Below, piece by piece: positions 39,338-50,208 of a stretch of DNA of 64,000 bases. The stretch's first letter is position 1; every line of letters starts with the position of its first letter. The notes beneath the pieces were generated by a model. The model worked only from the letters and a program-made list of their open reading frames with translations, had not been told where the DNA came from and did no database searches. A program made the position numbers and the translations under genes. The stretch lies in contig VXCM01002114.1 of the NCBI GenBank assembly GCA_014773175.1, forward strand, positions 1-64,000, written 5' to 3'. This stretch comes from Lucifuga dentata. Its lineage: Eukaryota; Chordata; Actinopteri; Ophidiiformes; Bythitidae.

Positions 39338-39702
39338 TTAAAGGACCATACCATCTATTTTGCACTATTTTGGGACTTTTGGGACTATATTCCCCAGTGG
39401 AGACACACTCTGCGCTTTTTATTGCGGTTAAACACTAAAATTACAAACTTCGAACAAACCTGAATACACGTCTTGTTCGTGATGATGGATTACCTATCCC
39501 AAGAACGTTTCAAGTATCAACAAGTTGATTTTAATAGCGTACCACAATGAACTGAAACCAATGGTGGTATGGAAGGTAAGAAAAACATAATAATTCACCA
39601 TTCCAGTAGTATCCTTTGGGAAATGGTTGTCAGTAACGTTATGTGTATGAAAGTTGAATATATTAGGCTCAAACATGCAAACTGGATGATATGGTCCTTT
39701 AA
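39338..39702. mobile_element. TTAA-ended inverted-repeat element, copy D
   Basis: About 365 bp upstream of MYH-B, from TTAAAGGACCATACC to ATGGTCCTTTAA, with the family's ACTGAAACCAATGG and GGAAATGGTTGTCAGTAA blocks. Internal sequence differs from the longer copies, consistent with an internal deletion. Confidence 0.6.
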
Positions 39703-40391
39703 CATCAATATTTATTCATATTAATGCCATACAGTATTTATAAAAAATGAGAGGAAGCACATACAAATTGACATTTGCTAAATGCATGAAATTAAATCAG
39801 GCTTTTGTAAGTGATATTTTGAATTATAATACAGTATAAGAAACTGAAATTTTGAAGCACCTTCTGTACAGATAACGGAATGTTATGAGTAGCGCTGCTG
39901 TAAAACTCATTCATTCATCTATTAATTCATCTGTTTTACTCTGAAATGCCTTTAAGTAACTTAAATCTGCTCAGGTAAATTTAGATTCAAATACACAAAA
40001 AACACTCTTCAGATGGCTTTAGTAGAAACACAACTCAGACCCACACCAGAACCTCCAGACCTTGGCGTGACCGAGAGATCACCCCGACTAACAAGGTTAA
40101 CAATGAATCCACTGTAGCCCAGCAGATCCATCAAAATCCTTTGGGTGGGTTTTCCATTAATGTGCCTCAAATGTCCCAGTCAATAAAGCTCAAAAATGTG
40201 CTTCAAGTTTGCTGTAAGTCACTGTGGTGTGAACGTTGTTAAGGCTGGAGGGTGTTAGGCTCAAATCCTCCTCTACATCTTTACAACACAGAGAATGCAG
40301 TTCATCCAGTTTCATCCTGGCTGGAATGAAACACTTAAGCGTCTTGATATGAAATGGTGATTTAAGACGGAATTTTCAGAAGCACTGAATT

Positions 40392-40526
40392 CAATTTGTG
40401 GGTCTGATGAGAAATTTGAGCAGATCTGGCCTTTCTGAGGCACTTGAGACCCCAACAGNCAATTTGTGGGTCTGATGAGAAATTTGAGCAGATCTGGCCT
40501 TTCTGAGGCACTTGAGACCCCAACAG
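40392..40526. repeat. Exact 67-bp direct repeat around N (assembly artefact); third copy at 40860-40925
   Basis: Bases 40392-40458 equal 40460-40526 with N at 40459. The same sequence, lacking its first base, appears again right after a T-run and N at 40859. Three copies at two N joins point to faulty gap filling. Confidence 0.85.
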
Positions 40527-40598
40527 CTAACAGTGAAATATCCTGTCGGACTCAATGATATATCGCTTCTCTTTGTCCAGTTGTCTTTGATAAAACCC

Positions 40599-41210
40599 TT
40601 AAAGGACCACACCACCCATTTTGCATGTTTGAACATAATATATTAAATTTTCATACATAAGGCTGACAATCATTTCCCAAAGCATATTACTGGAACGGTG
40701 AGTTAAAAAATTTTTTTCCTATCTTCCAGACCGCCATTGGTTTCAGTTCATTCTGTTACGCTGTTAAAATCAACTTGTTGATACTTGAAACGTTCTTGGG
40801 ATAGGTAACCAATTATTGCGAACAAGATGTGTATTCAGGTTTTTTTTTTTTTTTTTTTNAATTTGTGGGTCTGATGAGAAATTTGAGCAGATCTGGCCTT
40901 TCTGAGGCACTTGAGACCCCAACAGTGGAATATAGTGGAATATAGTCTCAAAAGAAGACCCATGTTTATTGAAAAATTTAAATGACCGTGACTTCATAAG
41001 GCTGCGTAACTATTAGCAGATGAAACATGGATTTTTAAGGTGGGTGTATCGCTTGAATATTTGATTTTGAAAGATTAAGAGATTTTGCAAAATATCAGGA
41101 AAGCTGCAATACGGTTTTATCCGTCGAGAAATGGTTGTCAGTAACCTTACATGTATGAAAATTGAATATGTTAGGCTCAAACATGCAAAATAGATGGTAT
41201 GGTCCTTTAA
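40599..41210. mobile_element. TTAA-ended inverted-repeat element, copy E, interrupted by an assembly join
   Basis: Starts TTAAAGGACCACACC and ends GGTATGGTCCTTTAA. The centre is broken by a T-run, an N at 40859 and a misplaced copy of a 67-bp flank sequence (40860-40925), so the true internal length is unknown. It lies about 0.9 kb from copy D. Confidence 0.6.
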
Positions 41211-43422
41211 AAGAACCATCCATTTTCTAAACCCGTTTGTCCTGTTAAGGGTCACGGGGGAACTGGAGCCTATCCCAGCAGTCATAGGGCGAGAGGCCCC
41301 ATTACATATTGTTTACTGCAAACCAATAAAAAGATGTTTGGAAAGAAAAAGATGCATTATAATGTAAAGACTTGCTTTAAGCCTTTCATGCACGGTGGCA
41401 ACGACAAATTTTAAAAAAATATATAAAGTCATTTTTAACCGTTTCATTTATGGAGACGTGAGGAAGCGTCTCAGAAATATCTGTTTTGTTTTCTTTTCAG
41501 TTATTTATTTATTTTTTTAATTATGTCATTATCAAAGGGATTGTTTTTACATAGGGACATGGATGAATTTGTCAGACAAATCATGATGATTTGTGATGTG
41601 GGTGAACTGACTTTTTAATTTCAGTGGAGATTATATTTTGTTTTTTTAATTTTATGTGGAAAGAGCTGTACGATCATTTTTGTCATGCTGTAACGTGCGC
41701 TGGCAGTGACTCACAGACAATCTAATTGGTGATGATTTAAAAGCCCCTTAATGCCACTTGAAGGTCTGGCAACAGCTGTGATTCTAATTGATTCTGGGTA
41801 GACAAGAATGGTGTGAGTCAGCAGACCAGTGCGGGGGCGTACAGTACGCTGACCTCTCCCTCACGCCTCCACATGGCGGCAAATGTGTGCGTGGAAGTAC
41901 GACAACGTCAAGGACATTAGGGCTGCATTCAGAGGTCACAGGACAAGAAAGAGACGACGCAAGGAGAAAATCCCCATCAGCTGGTTGTGTCTGAGGGCTA
42001 ACCCTGATGGAAAATAGATCTGATGACGGGTGCATCTGCCCAGGATTAAGGAGACAAGCGTCCCACTCAGAATAAAGCTACTGCAAACCACTCCCAGACT
42101 AAACGTAAAGCTTTAACTTAAAGCATCTAAAGAGAAGAGAGGAACTTTAGAGTAACAGACAGGTGGGATAAATACAATCTTCCAGTCAGTCTTCATCTTT
42201 GATTTCTTTGAGGCTCACAAAAGCAACGTTAAATTTTACATTTCAGGTTTTTTTGTTTGCGGTCTTTGAGGGAGAATCACCAAAAGCGCAATCATTCAAA
42301 GATCAAGAGTGTAAACGTCAAAGGCCATCATGGTATTTTGAGATTCCTGTGAACAATAATGTAAGAATAAAACGCTAAGAAATGAGCAAAATAAAGGCTG
42401 AGAGGGTTTTGGGTAAAAAAAAACGATCGAAAATCTGACAAGAATTTAATTAAGATTTTGAGCGAGACAAAGATGTGATAGTCACAGGCCACCACACTCT
42501 GGAATGAGTGTGTGACTGTATGTGTGTGTGTGTGTGCCTACAACTGCTGTTTGCTTTTCTAATCTAATTTCCAAAAGAGCAGCGCAACAGGTGTGCAGGC
42601 ATAAAAGATATAGATAAATCAAAACCCAGATAACCATTTTTGGTTCTGGGAATGTTTCTTGAAGGTTACAGAAATATTCTCTTAGAGGCTCAAGTTAACA
42701 TGTGTGACAGTTCACAATAAAGTTTTTTTGGTTAGAAAAATATAGATTCCAAAATGTTTCCAGCTTAAATTGCTTAACCAACTACCATCTGCTTTATCAT
42801 CATTTATGTTATACGCAAAATGGAACCTGATAATTAAAAATGAAATGTTAAAGCTTTTTGGATGGCATCCGATCCTTCTTGATATGATATCTTTGATATA
42901 TCATATTTAAGACTTTCTAGAAGCTTTTGTTACTCCTGATGAACCTCCTAATGAAACTACCATTGTTATGTCATGTCACAGAGAAAACAAGAAATACTTG
43001 TGTCCATGTTTATTGATGAAAAGTGCTCAATTTCACACATTTTATGTTCAATTATTATGTCATTTTTTATATTTGTCAGCAGGTTTGCCGTGATGGTTAC
43101 ATCAGAGAAACCGAAGTCCATCTCAGAGCTGATGTATGAATTTTTCAAGTTAGCTCACGGTTCATTTTTTTTTCCATGCAATGTGATTATGAATGTGGCA
43201 ACAGTGTGAAATGCAATATGAGAAAAGTATTGTGGTGATTTGTTTTGCACGCCACCTGTTGACAGGAATGTGCTACTGCAGGCATAATGTACCACTGGTA
43301 TATTCCAAAGTAAATACAGACTGCCAGTACAATAACATGACAGTGATGTTAAGTCCACAGAGAAGATGTGACAGAAACGCCTGAGGACAGAACCTGTCAG
43401 TCCACGTTTAACAAGCTGCCAC

Positions 43423-46400
43423 TCACTTTGCCTTCTTGTACTTCCTCATATGTGCTGCTATGGAGTTAGTGATCTCTACACTTCTTTTATTCTGTCCAAA
43501 ATACTCCACAAATTCCCCATCAGGTCCCACGAGGTACATGATGATTGTGTGATCAACCTTGAATAAAATAAAATAAAAGAAGATGCATTTAGACAGGTGT
43601 TTCTCCAATATCCTGTGTCTTATCCATCCATTTCTCTGACAATACTGTAGCGGGAAAAACAGTGAGGATGATGAACTCACGATGTAGTCGCTGTCTTCAT
43701 CCTTTGGTCCCTGACTGTAGTAAACTCTGTAGGATCTGGAAACCTGCTCAATCTGAGCTGCTGTGCCTGTCAGGCCAATTAGCTTTGGAGAAAAGTCTGA
43801 AAAACACATCATGTAGATTAAATAAGATTAAAAAAAAAAACAAAAAAAACAAAACAAGGTATTGCTGGGGTAACTGAGTTTAAAAAATTCAGGAAATACT
43901 ATATAAAAGGGATCAACTAAAATACTATACGCTATTTCTTTTTTTTGACTTTCCACAAATACTTTGCTGAAAGAAGTTTCAAAAATCCACACTGAAAGTT
44001 TCAAATATACCCTAGCCCAGGCATCAGGAATTAGCTTTGGCCACTAGATGGCGACAATTCGCAATGGTAATGTGCAATTTTGATGTAGCCTTGTTAAATT
44101 AACTTTCATCAGTGAGCCAAGTTATTTTTGTTCACAGGCTGGGTTTGGCCCACGGGCCACTATTTGCTGATGCTGTCTGTAACCAAAAACTTGTGCAAAA
44201 CAGAGGTTCAACTAATTAATGAAAACACAAAAGTCACCTTTCATTTAGTAGATTTTCCATGAACCTGTTGGGATTTTCTTTGCCAAGTACAACAGAACTT
44301 TATTGCAGATAATCTGAAATATTTGTGCTTCTTTTAGTCTTTCAGTTTTCTGACCTGTGCATTCATGAATAACTACGAAACAGAAAATATAATTACAATT
44401 AATTAGTGATCTGATTATTGTACCTTTCACATAAGCAGCCATAGCTTCTGGTGTGTCTCTGTCAGGATCGATGGTGATTAGAATCGGTGTCAAGTTTGGC
44501 ATAGACTTTACTTTGTCTGTGGAACAACAAAAACATGGAGAAATAAGCGCACCGTACATGTCAAAATACAGTAACGTCTCTTATACATGACGAGAACGGT
44601 CTGCATTACCGATTTCATCCACCACTTCAATCATTTTCTCTAATTCGTCCGGGCAGATGTCAGGGCAGTGCGTAAACCCAAAATAGATGAGGACCCACTG
44701 TCCCAGGAAGTCCTCGCTCTTGGTGGGCTTGTTGTTGTGATCGACGAGGGAGAACGGACCGCCGAGCGCAGCTCTGCCTATTGACTTGGTCCTCTCTTTT
44801 TCAATCACTGCAAACCACAGGTGAGTTCAAGGGTTAAAGCAGCTGAAATGTAAGAAAATTCCTCTTTTTCACAGAACTCACACATTGAATAGTAAAATAC
44901 GTACTTTCCTCCTTTTCCTTCTTGAAATATTTCATCCCTCCGAGGAGAGCGCCTCCAAGAGTAAATGTTATTGCTAAAGATTTCCATGTCACAGGCTGCG
45001 GAGAAGAGACGAAAACAGAGAAATCTTTACATTTCAAGACCATTTTTTCATGTTCCAGGCCTAAACCCTAAAGAATAGTTTAAAGTATGTTAGCCAAATC
45101 CCTCCACGTGTTCATCTCTGCTCAAACATGCAAACACAGATGCTCAGATAATGAACACCAGCTAGATGATTCCCTCCAGTAAACTCTGATGATGGTTTGT
45201 TTGAGGGTTGATCATGATGAGTGTGTTTAATCTAAGTATTTACATGGAGTCAAGATGCAGATTTTCACAGAAAAAATGTACAAACTGATGCAACTGAAAG
45301 CAGTTGATTCAAATGATGTTTGTGGGATTAAAACAATACAGACATACATGTAAATATGTGCCCCTTTAAAAATCTTATCTCAACTATCCTTAAAGTAAAT
45401 CCCCCAAAGCCAAAGCCAAAATATAACAACTTTAATTTTTGTTTAATTACTTACTGCATAACCAAAGGGATTATAGCTGCTCTCTTCTTTATCAGACAGA
45501 ATCAGATTTGGCTATTTTTGCATGAAGAATATCAAACAGCAGCTCCTAGTTATTAATCTGATTTTATCTCAGGAAACACTGATACTTACAAAAGTAAACT
45601 TCAGACTTCTGAGCAATTGTTTTATGATTATAAGAAGAGTTAATCTTCAGTTTTTTCAGGGCTGGTCCACTGAGCGTAAATGCTGTTTTGCAGGAACGCC
45701 CTGCTCACACACACACATACTGCCTAGTCTGGGTTAGGGCACCTGACTGGTGGTAATGATTGACCTCTTACCCCTGCTTTTTTAGATTTGACTCCTGATG
45801 AGGAGGGTGGAGGAATTGAGGAAAAAGCTCTTGAGCAAGTCGGAGGCAGCAACCTCGTCTCTCTGCAGGTCAAACACCAATTTATTCTCACCTGGAAAAA
45901 AAAAAAAAAAAACNAAAAAAAAAAAAAAAAACCCAAAACACGGGACACTTAAAATAATCAGTATTGGTGCATTTATTGATGGAAAGTAATCAATACTGCC
46001 TCAAAGCTGATATTTGTGCATTTTTATTTATTGTGAATCAATCTGTCTTACACCAAAAAAATGTTATAGCTGCTATTACAGTAAATTTACTGTAATAGTC
46101 ATATTTTAAATATGAGATAGTAAATATCATATTTCACAAAAAGCTCGTCTGTCATTTCGACAATGTCCCATAAAAAATAAAGAGTAGGCGGAAGTAAGAA
46201 GTTTTAAGTTAGAATTCAACCGAAATATAGGTTTTTGAGCTTGTGATAGTGTATTTGCAAGATTGATAAATAATCTCGTTAAAAAATTAAAATCGTGTTT
46301 TAGGAAATTTATCGATTACAAACTAGACATAATTGCTCATATTTTGACTGAAGTTTGGTGAAACAGTGGAGCCATGAGCAAACGGCGGCTATCAGTGTTT

Positions 46401-46639
46401 TCTGTGACCTACCGGCGAGCAGTGGGCCGACCGTGTGTGAGCCGCTCCGGTGTCCGTGTNTGTTTTCTGTGACCTACCGGCGAGCAGTGGGCCGACCGTG
46501 TGTGAGCCGCTCCGGTGTCCGTGTGTAAAACACCCAGCGTGGATCTGACGACGTGGGAATGAGCGTATTTATTTAATAAATTACCGTATCCGTTACTGTA
46601 AACGAACCTACAGGGATGATATAAAACACTCAGAGCCAT
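43423..46639 (-). CDS. sco1: SCO1, mitochondrial copper chaperone for cytochrome c oxidase
   Basis: SCO1 delivers copper to the CuA site of COX2 from the inner mitochondrial membrane. Exons: 46478-46639, 45772-45862, 44905-44995, 44610-44807, 44424-44516, 43681-43796, 43423-43557. Exon 1 starts [12 protein letters not shown], a plausible presequence. Exon 2 gives a Pro/Ser-rich linker ([10 protein letters not shown]). Exon 3 has [20 protein letters not shown], the single membrane segment. Exon 4 has the copper motif CPDIC in [10 protein letters not shown]. The last exon has the copper-ligand His in VDHTIIMYL. Length is about 293 aa, close to human SCO1 (301). Oddity: exon 1 ends in phase 0, but exon 2 needs two preceding bases if its first AG is used; an AG four bases inside exon 2 would keep the frame. 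Exon 1 also abuts a 64-bp false duplication. Exons 3-7 are certain, the exon 1-2 junction is not. Confidence 0.92.
44041..44056 (+). promoter_or_regulatory. CTCF-like motif in SCO1 intron
   Basis: CCACTAGATGGCGACA on the plus strand, identical to the site at 30941-30956. Similar motifs follow at 47222-47235 (minus, TCACTAGATGGCAG) and 48278-48291 (plus, CCACTTGATGGCGC, one mismatch). Binding is not shown. Confidence 0.4.
46396..46524. repeat. Exact 64-bp direct repeat around N at the SCO1 exon 1 donor (assembly artefact)
   Basis: Bases 46396-46459 equal 46461-46524, separated by N at 46460. The copy nearer the start codon contains the end of SCO1 exon 1 and its donor (CCG|GTAGGT); the other copy is a contig-end duplicate. 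Length plus N is 65, so gene predictors reading through would be thrown out of frame. Confidence 0.9.
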
Positions 46640-47613
46640 TTTCAGAACTCCACAGTGACAATAAGGAAGCGATGGCAAGTTTACAAAACGTGAAAAGTGA
46701 AGAGGAAATACGGCAAACAAACACCTGATCTCCGGACAGTTTTCATTTAAGTTACGCAATAATGATAAACGAAACGGTCCGGATAAAAGTCACGACGAGC
46801 TGTCCTGAGATCAGATCTAAACGCAGCGTGGAACCGGAGGAAGTTCACATAGCTTCCTGTCTAACCCTTTCACATTAAAATGTATAATTGTATATTTTTC
46901 GCGCAAAAATAATTATATACCCTTAAATCTATTCTAACTTTTATGGCGTGTCACCATTCTTTTTACAGTCCTAGCATGCTTTGAACCTTATGAATAAGCA
47001 CAAAATTTCTTGTCTTGTTACAAGGAATTAAATCTAGTGGACTATTATTTTTTTTAAATCCCTACATCAAAAGTGATATTTCTGTGTTTTTTTATATGGT
47101 GATTTTTTTTTTATAATAAGTTTTACTGTGACTCCGTTGGACTATATTCCCAATTACTCTTTGTTTTCCTACTTGTTCAATAAAGTTGTATTTAAAAAAA
47201 AATCCACTTATCTGCTCACTCCTGCCATCTAGTGAAGCTCATACCGCATAACAACACTTCTGTGGACAGATCTTTCAGCAGTTAAGATGGGTTTCTGCAC
47301 CAAAGACATGGTCTATTATAGACTTTAAACTTTAATTTAATATCAAGAATGAATCTCTTAATTTTTGGACATGAAAAAGTTATTGCAATACAGTTGACAT
47401 GCCAGAGCATACAATTATTTAAAGTACAGCATTTCAACATTCTTCTGAGGTCATATACCTCTTCATAATACTGCACACGTTTCCACTAGCAGCGTTCTTG
47501 GTCCAGCATTTTCAGTCAAAAGACACAACAATAGGAATGCATATGTAGCATTTCTTAAATGCTTTAAGTGCAATGAAGTAAACCTGATTTACTTTGCTAA
47601 CTTAAATGGATGT
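46640..47613. other. SCO1 5' flank and TMEM220 3' flank
   Basis: No coding sequence seen. The first 200 bp upstream of SCO1 contain ETS-like GGAAG sequences and no TATA box at a useful distance. A CTCF-like motif lies at 47222-47235. ADPRM, expected here from the mammalian gene order, is absent. Confidence 0.55.
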
Positions 47614-48805
47614 CTAAATAGCAGTTTTACAGTGTGAGGGCCAGTTAGATCTCAGCTCCTCATTGATGGAGTAATAAAGCCAGGCCACAAAGGGAAAGAC
47701 TGTGATGGCAACAGCTGTTGAGGCTCTCAGCATCCCAACTGGAGCCCTGGCAGGAAACAGAATAACAAAAGATAAGTGAAAAATACTCTGAAAAAAGGGA
47801 AATACAGTAAGTTTTGAAAGAATTTATTTTTTGAAAGCCATCTTTTAATCTTACTTTCCAGAATGACGACACAGAAGAAGCCAAACAATTGTCAACATGA
47901 GACCAGAAAATTCTCTAAAGGGGAAAAAATGACAAATGCACATTGTGATTTTGTATGCTCTTCACTTTTCCATTCATATTTTAATAAAACTAAACTGAAT
48001 TGACTGAATTGGTTTGACAAGTTCTGTAGCTAGTTTAATTCAAACATTTCAACAGTAAAATGACACGTATACCTCCCCTCCTCCTGTTGGAAGACATCTG
48101 TAATGCCTTCCATCCAAAGTGTCCATCCCAACATGGCAATAACAGCGCTGGAAATCATCACATGGAGATCAGCAAGCCTCCTCCACGGCAAACACTCTGC
48201 AATCCAAAGAGAGCAGAGCACACAGTAGCCTTCTAACATTGTGTTCCTGCTTCCTGAGCTGCACAGTCCTGACACAGCCACTTGATGGCGCTATCACAAC
48301 TGAGAATTTGCACTAGATCAGAGTTCAAACAGACTCTGAAGTAACTCAAAGGGGAGAAACAGGAAAATAAGGAGTCCAAGTCACAGGATAGAAAACTGTC
48401 GTTCATATTTTTGAATAGTGTAAATTTAATGAACCGTTATCTAACATATAGAAACATACCTGTCACATGGGGGTTCAGGGGAATAAATGCACAGAGGAGT
48501 GCAGGAACACCATAACCAACCTGTAACAGAAAACTGCTGTAAGTAATAACACACATTAAAAGTCCAAAAAATTAAAGAAGAATATCAGATCTTACCATCC
48601 ACAATCCTGCATCTGGATCATTGATCTAAAAGCAGAATATTTGATTAATGATCACGATTTTAAGAGCAACGTTAAGGAAAAAGAGAAGATCATTTACCTG
48701 TACGTATGCTGCAAGAGCGAAAAATATACACATAAAGACGCTGCAGATTTTCCAAATTATACACGTCCACGTTTTGCTGGTTTTTACTTCACAAACTCCT
48801 TCCAT
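47614..48805 (-). CDS. tmem220: TMEM220, multipass transmembrane protein
   Basis: Six exons join in frame to about 171 aa: 48698-48805, 48596-48625, 48460-48520, 48073-48196, 47855-47914, 47614-47746. The protein starts MEGVCEVK at the ATG of 48803-48805 and ends KTAI at a TAG in 47614-47616. It is mostly hydrophobic, with segments such as WKICSVFMCIFFALAAYV, VPALLCAFIPL, MISSAVIAMLGWTLWM, MLTIVWLLLC and AVAITVFPFVAWLYY, so about five membrane passes. The 30-nt exon 2 encodes INDPDAGLWM. Human TMEM220 is 160 aa with the same order of features and the same neighbours. Molecular function is unknown. It lies tail to head with SCO1 and is divergent from MAP2K4. Confidence 0.9.
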
Positions 48806-50208
48806 TGTTGTTGAGCGTTTCTGTGCCCCGCCCCGGCCGTGCGGCACGTACAGACGTCAGAAAGCAGACGGACTCAGCCAGGCCTCCTCTAATAAAGTAG
48901 TGGGAGGTTTGCTTGATATGTTCACAGAGCAACACCCGGTGTACACTGAGTTTTGACATATATTAAAATTCTTGAATAATTTAATATGGCGTGTTCCAAA
49001 ATAAGTCACACACAAAGCCATAGACCCCGTTTGATTAGACTTACGTCCTGAGACTATCATAAAATGGCAAATTATTATTATTATTTTTATTTTTGTTCGA
49101 ATGACCGTCTGTACAGTCAACGAGGATACAATCTTTGACTAAAATAGTCTTTCTTATATTTTCTATATCAAATCTAACGTCTAGTGTGGAAATAAGATCC
49201 TCGGAGGTCTTCTCTTTTGGATTAAAAGCACTGCTACACCTGTCCTGGTCGCGTCGTACAGCAAAACGAGCGCACACAACGAGCTGCCAAAGTTCTACAC
49301 AAAACCCGCATATTGTCAAGTTACACATATTAATTAAGTGATGTTTCCTGTATTTATTTATAACATAAAACATTTATTAGAAATATTTCCACCATGATTT
49401 AATATGTATTAAAGGGCTAATGGAATTAATCTGGTCCATAAATAGTGATAAATATCAATATTGCACTGTCTTAAAAACAACATTGGTAGAACTACAGCTA
49501 GCTAGTTATATTTAGCTAACTGGTTATATTTAGCTAACTAGTTTAAATACTTTTTGTTTTTACTGGACTGCATATCAGTGAACATAATCGCTACCTTTAA
49601 TCCTCAATTTACAAACATTTTTTGTCTTGACACTAATTGCTACAGTAACAACTGCAATTACAGTAGCAATTGCTAAAGTGGTAACTAGCTGCTACTTTTT
49701 TTTTTGTTCTCTGTCATTTTATCACCCCTTTAAATATTTTCTTCAGCCTTGCTTAGCCTATCTCTTATGAGGAAATAAAAAGACGTTTATTGGTATATAC
49801 TTATTTGTTATATTTCATATTTTGTGTTTTATTTCGAAAGGAAAAACTCGGCTAGTCTTGGCTAATTGTCGCTAGCTTGCTACACTTGCTAAACTGGGTG
49901 TTGACGTGCGTGTGTCACTCGGTCAGCTGATTGCGGCTCTTGGCTAGTACAGCTAGCCAGTTTAGTTAGCTTAGCTTAGCTGGATGTTTGTTTTGGTTAA
50001 GGTTACCACACAGCTAACTTTTAACATAGCCTAAAACTTTTTTTTTTTTTTTTTTTNTTTAATCTCCATTTTTAAACTGTTCCACCGTCGCTGTCCACCT
50101 GAGCTCCCCGTGTGCGCCGGTGTCAGTGCGGGCTGTGAGGCTGAAGTCGCTCCGTGTCTCTGCGGTGCAGCCCGGTCAGTGCTGCTGATGGAATTCAAAC
50201 ACACGACA
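48806..50208. other. Shared 5' region between divergent TMEM220 and MAP2K4
   Basis: A 1.4-kb head-to-head spacer. It includes a T-run with N at 50057 and a GC-richer patch just before the MAP2K4 start (50085-50208), probably its leader. Repeats of GCTAGC/TAGCTA-type sequence occur at 49495-49545 and 49850-50030. No separate gene seen. Confidence 0.5.

Larger units (their letters stand above)
38574..43422. other. Spacer between MYH-B promoter and SCO1 3' end
   Basis: About 4.8 kb. It holds two TTAA-ended elements, the triplicated assembly sequence, a (TG)n tract near 42515-42535, and two patches that are more GC-rich than the surroundings (about 38760-38960 and 41790-42060). A candidate SCO1 AATAAA is on the minus strand at 43009-43014. 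No gene recognised. Confidence 0.55.
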
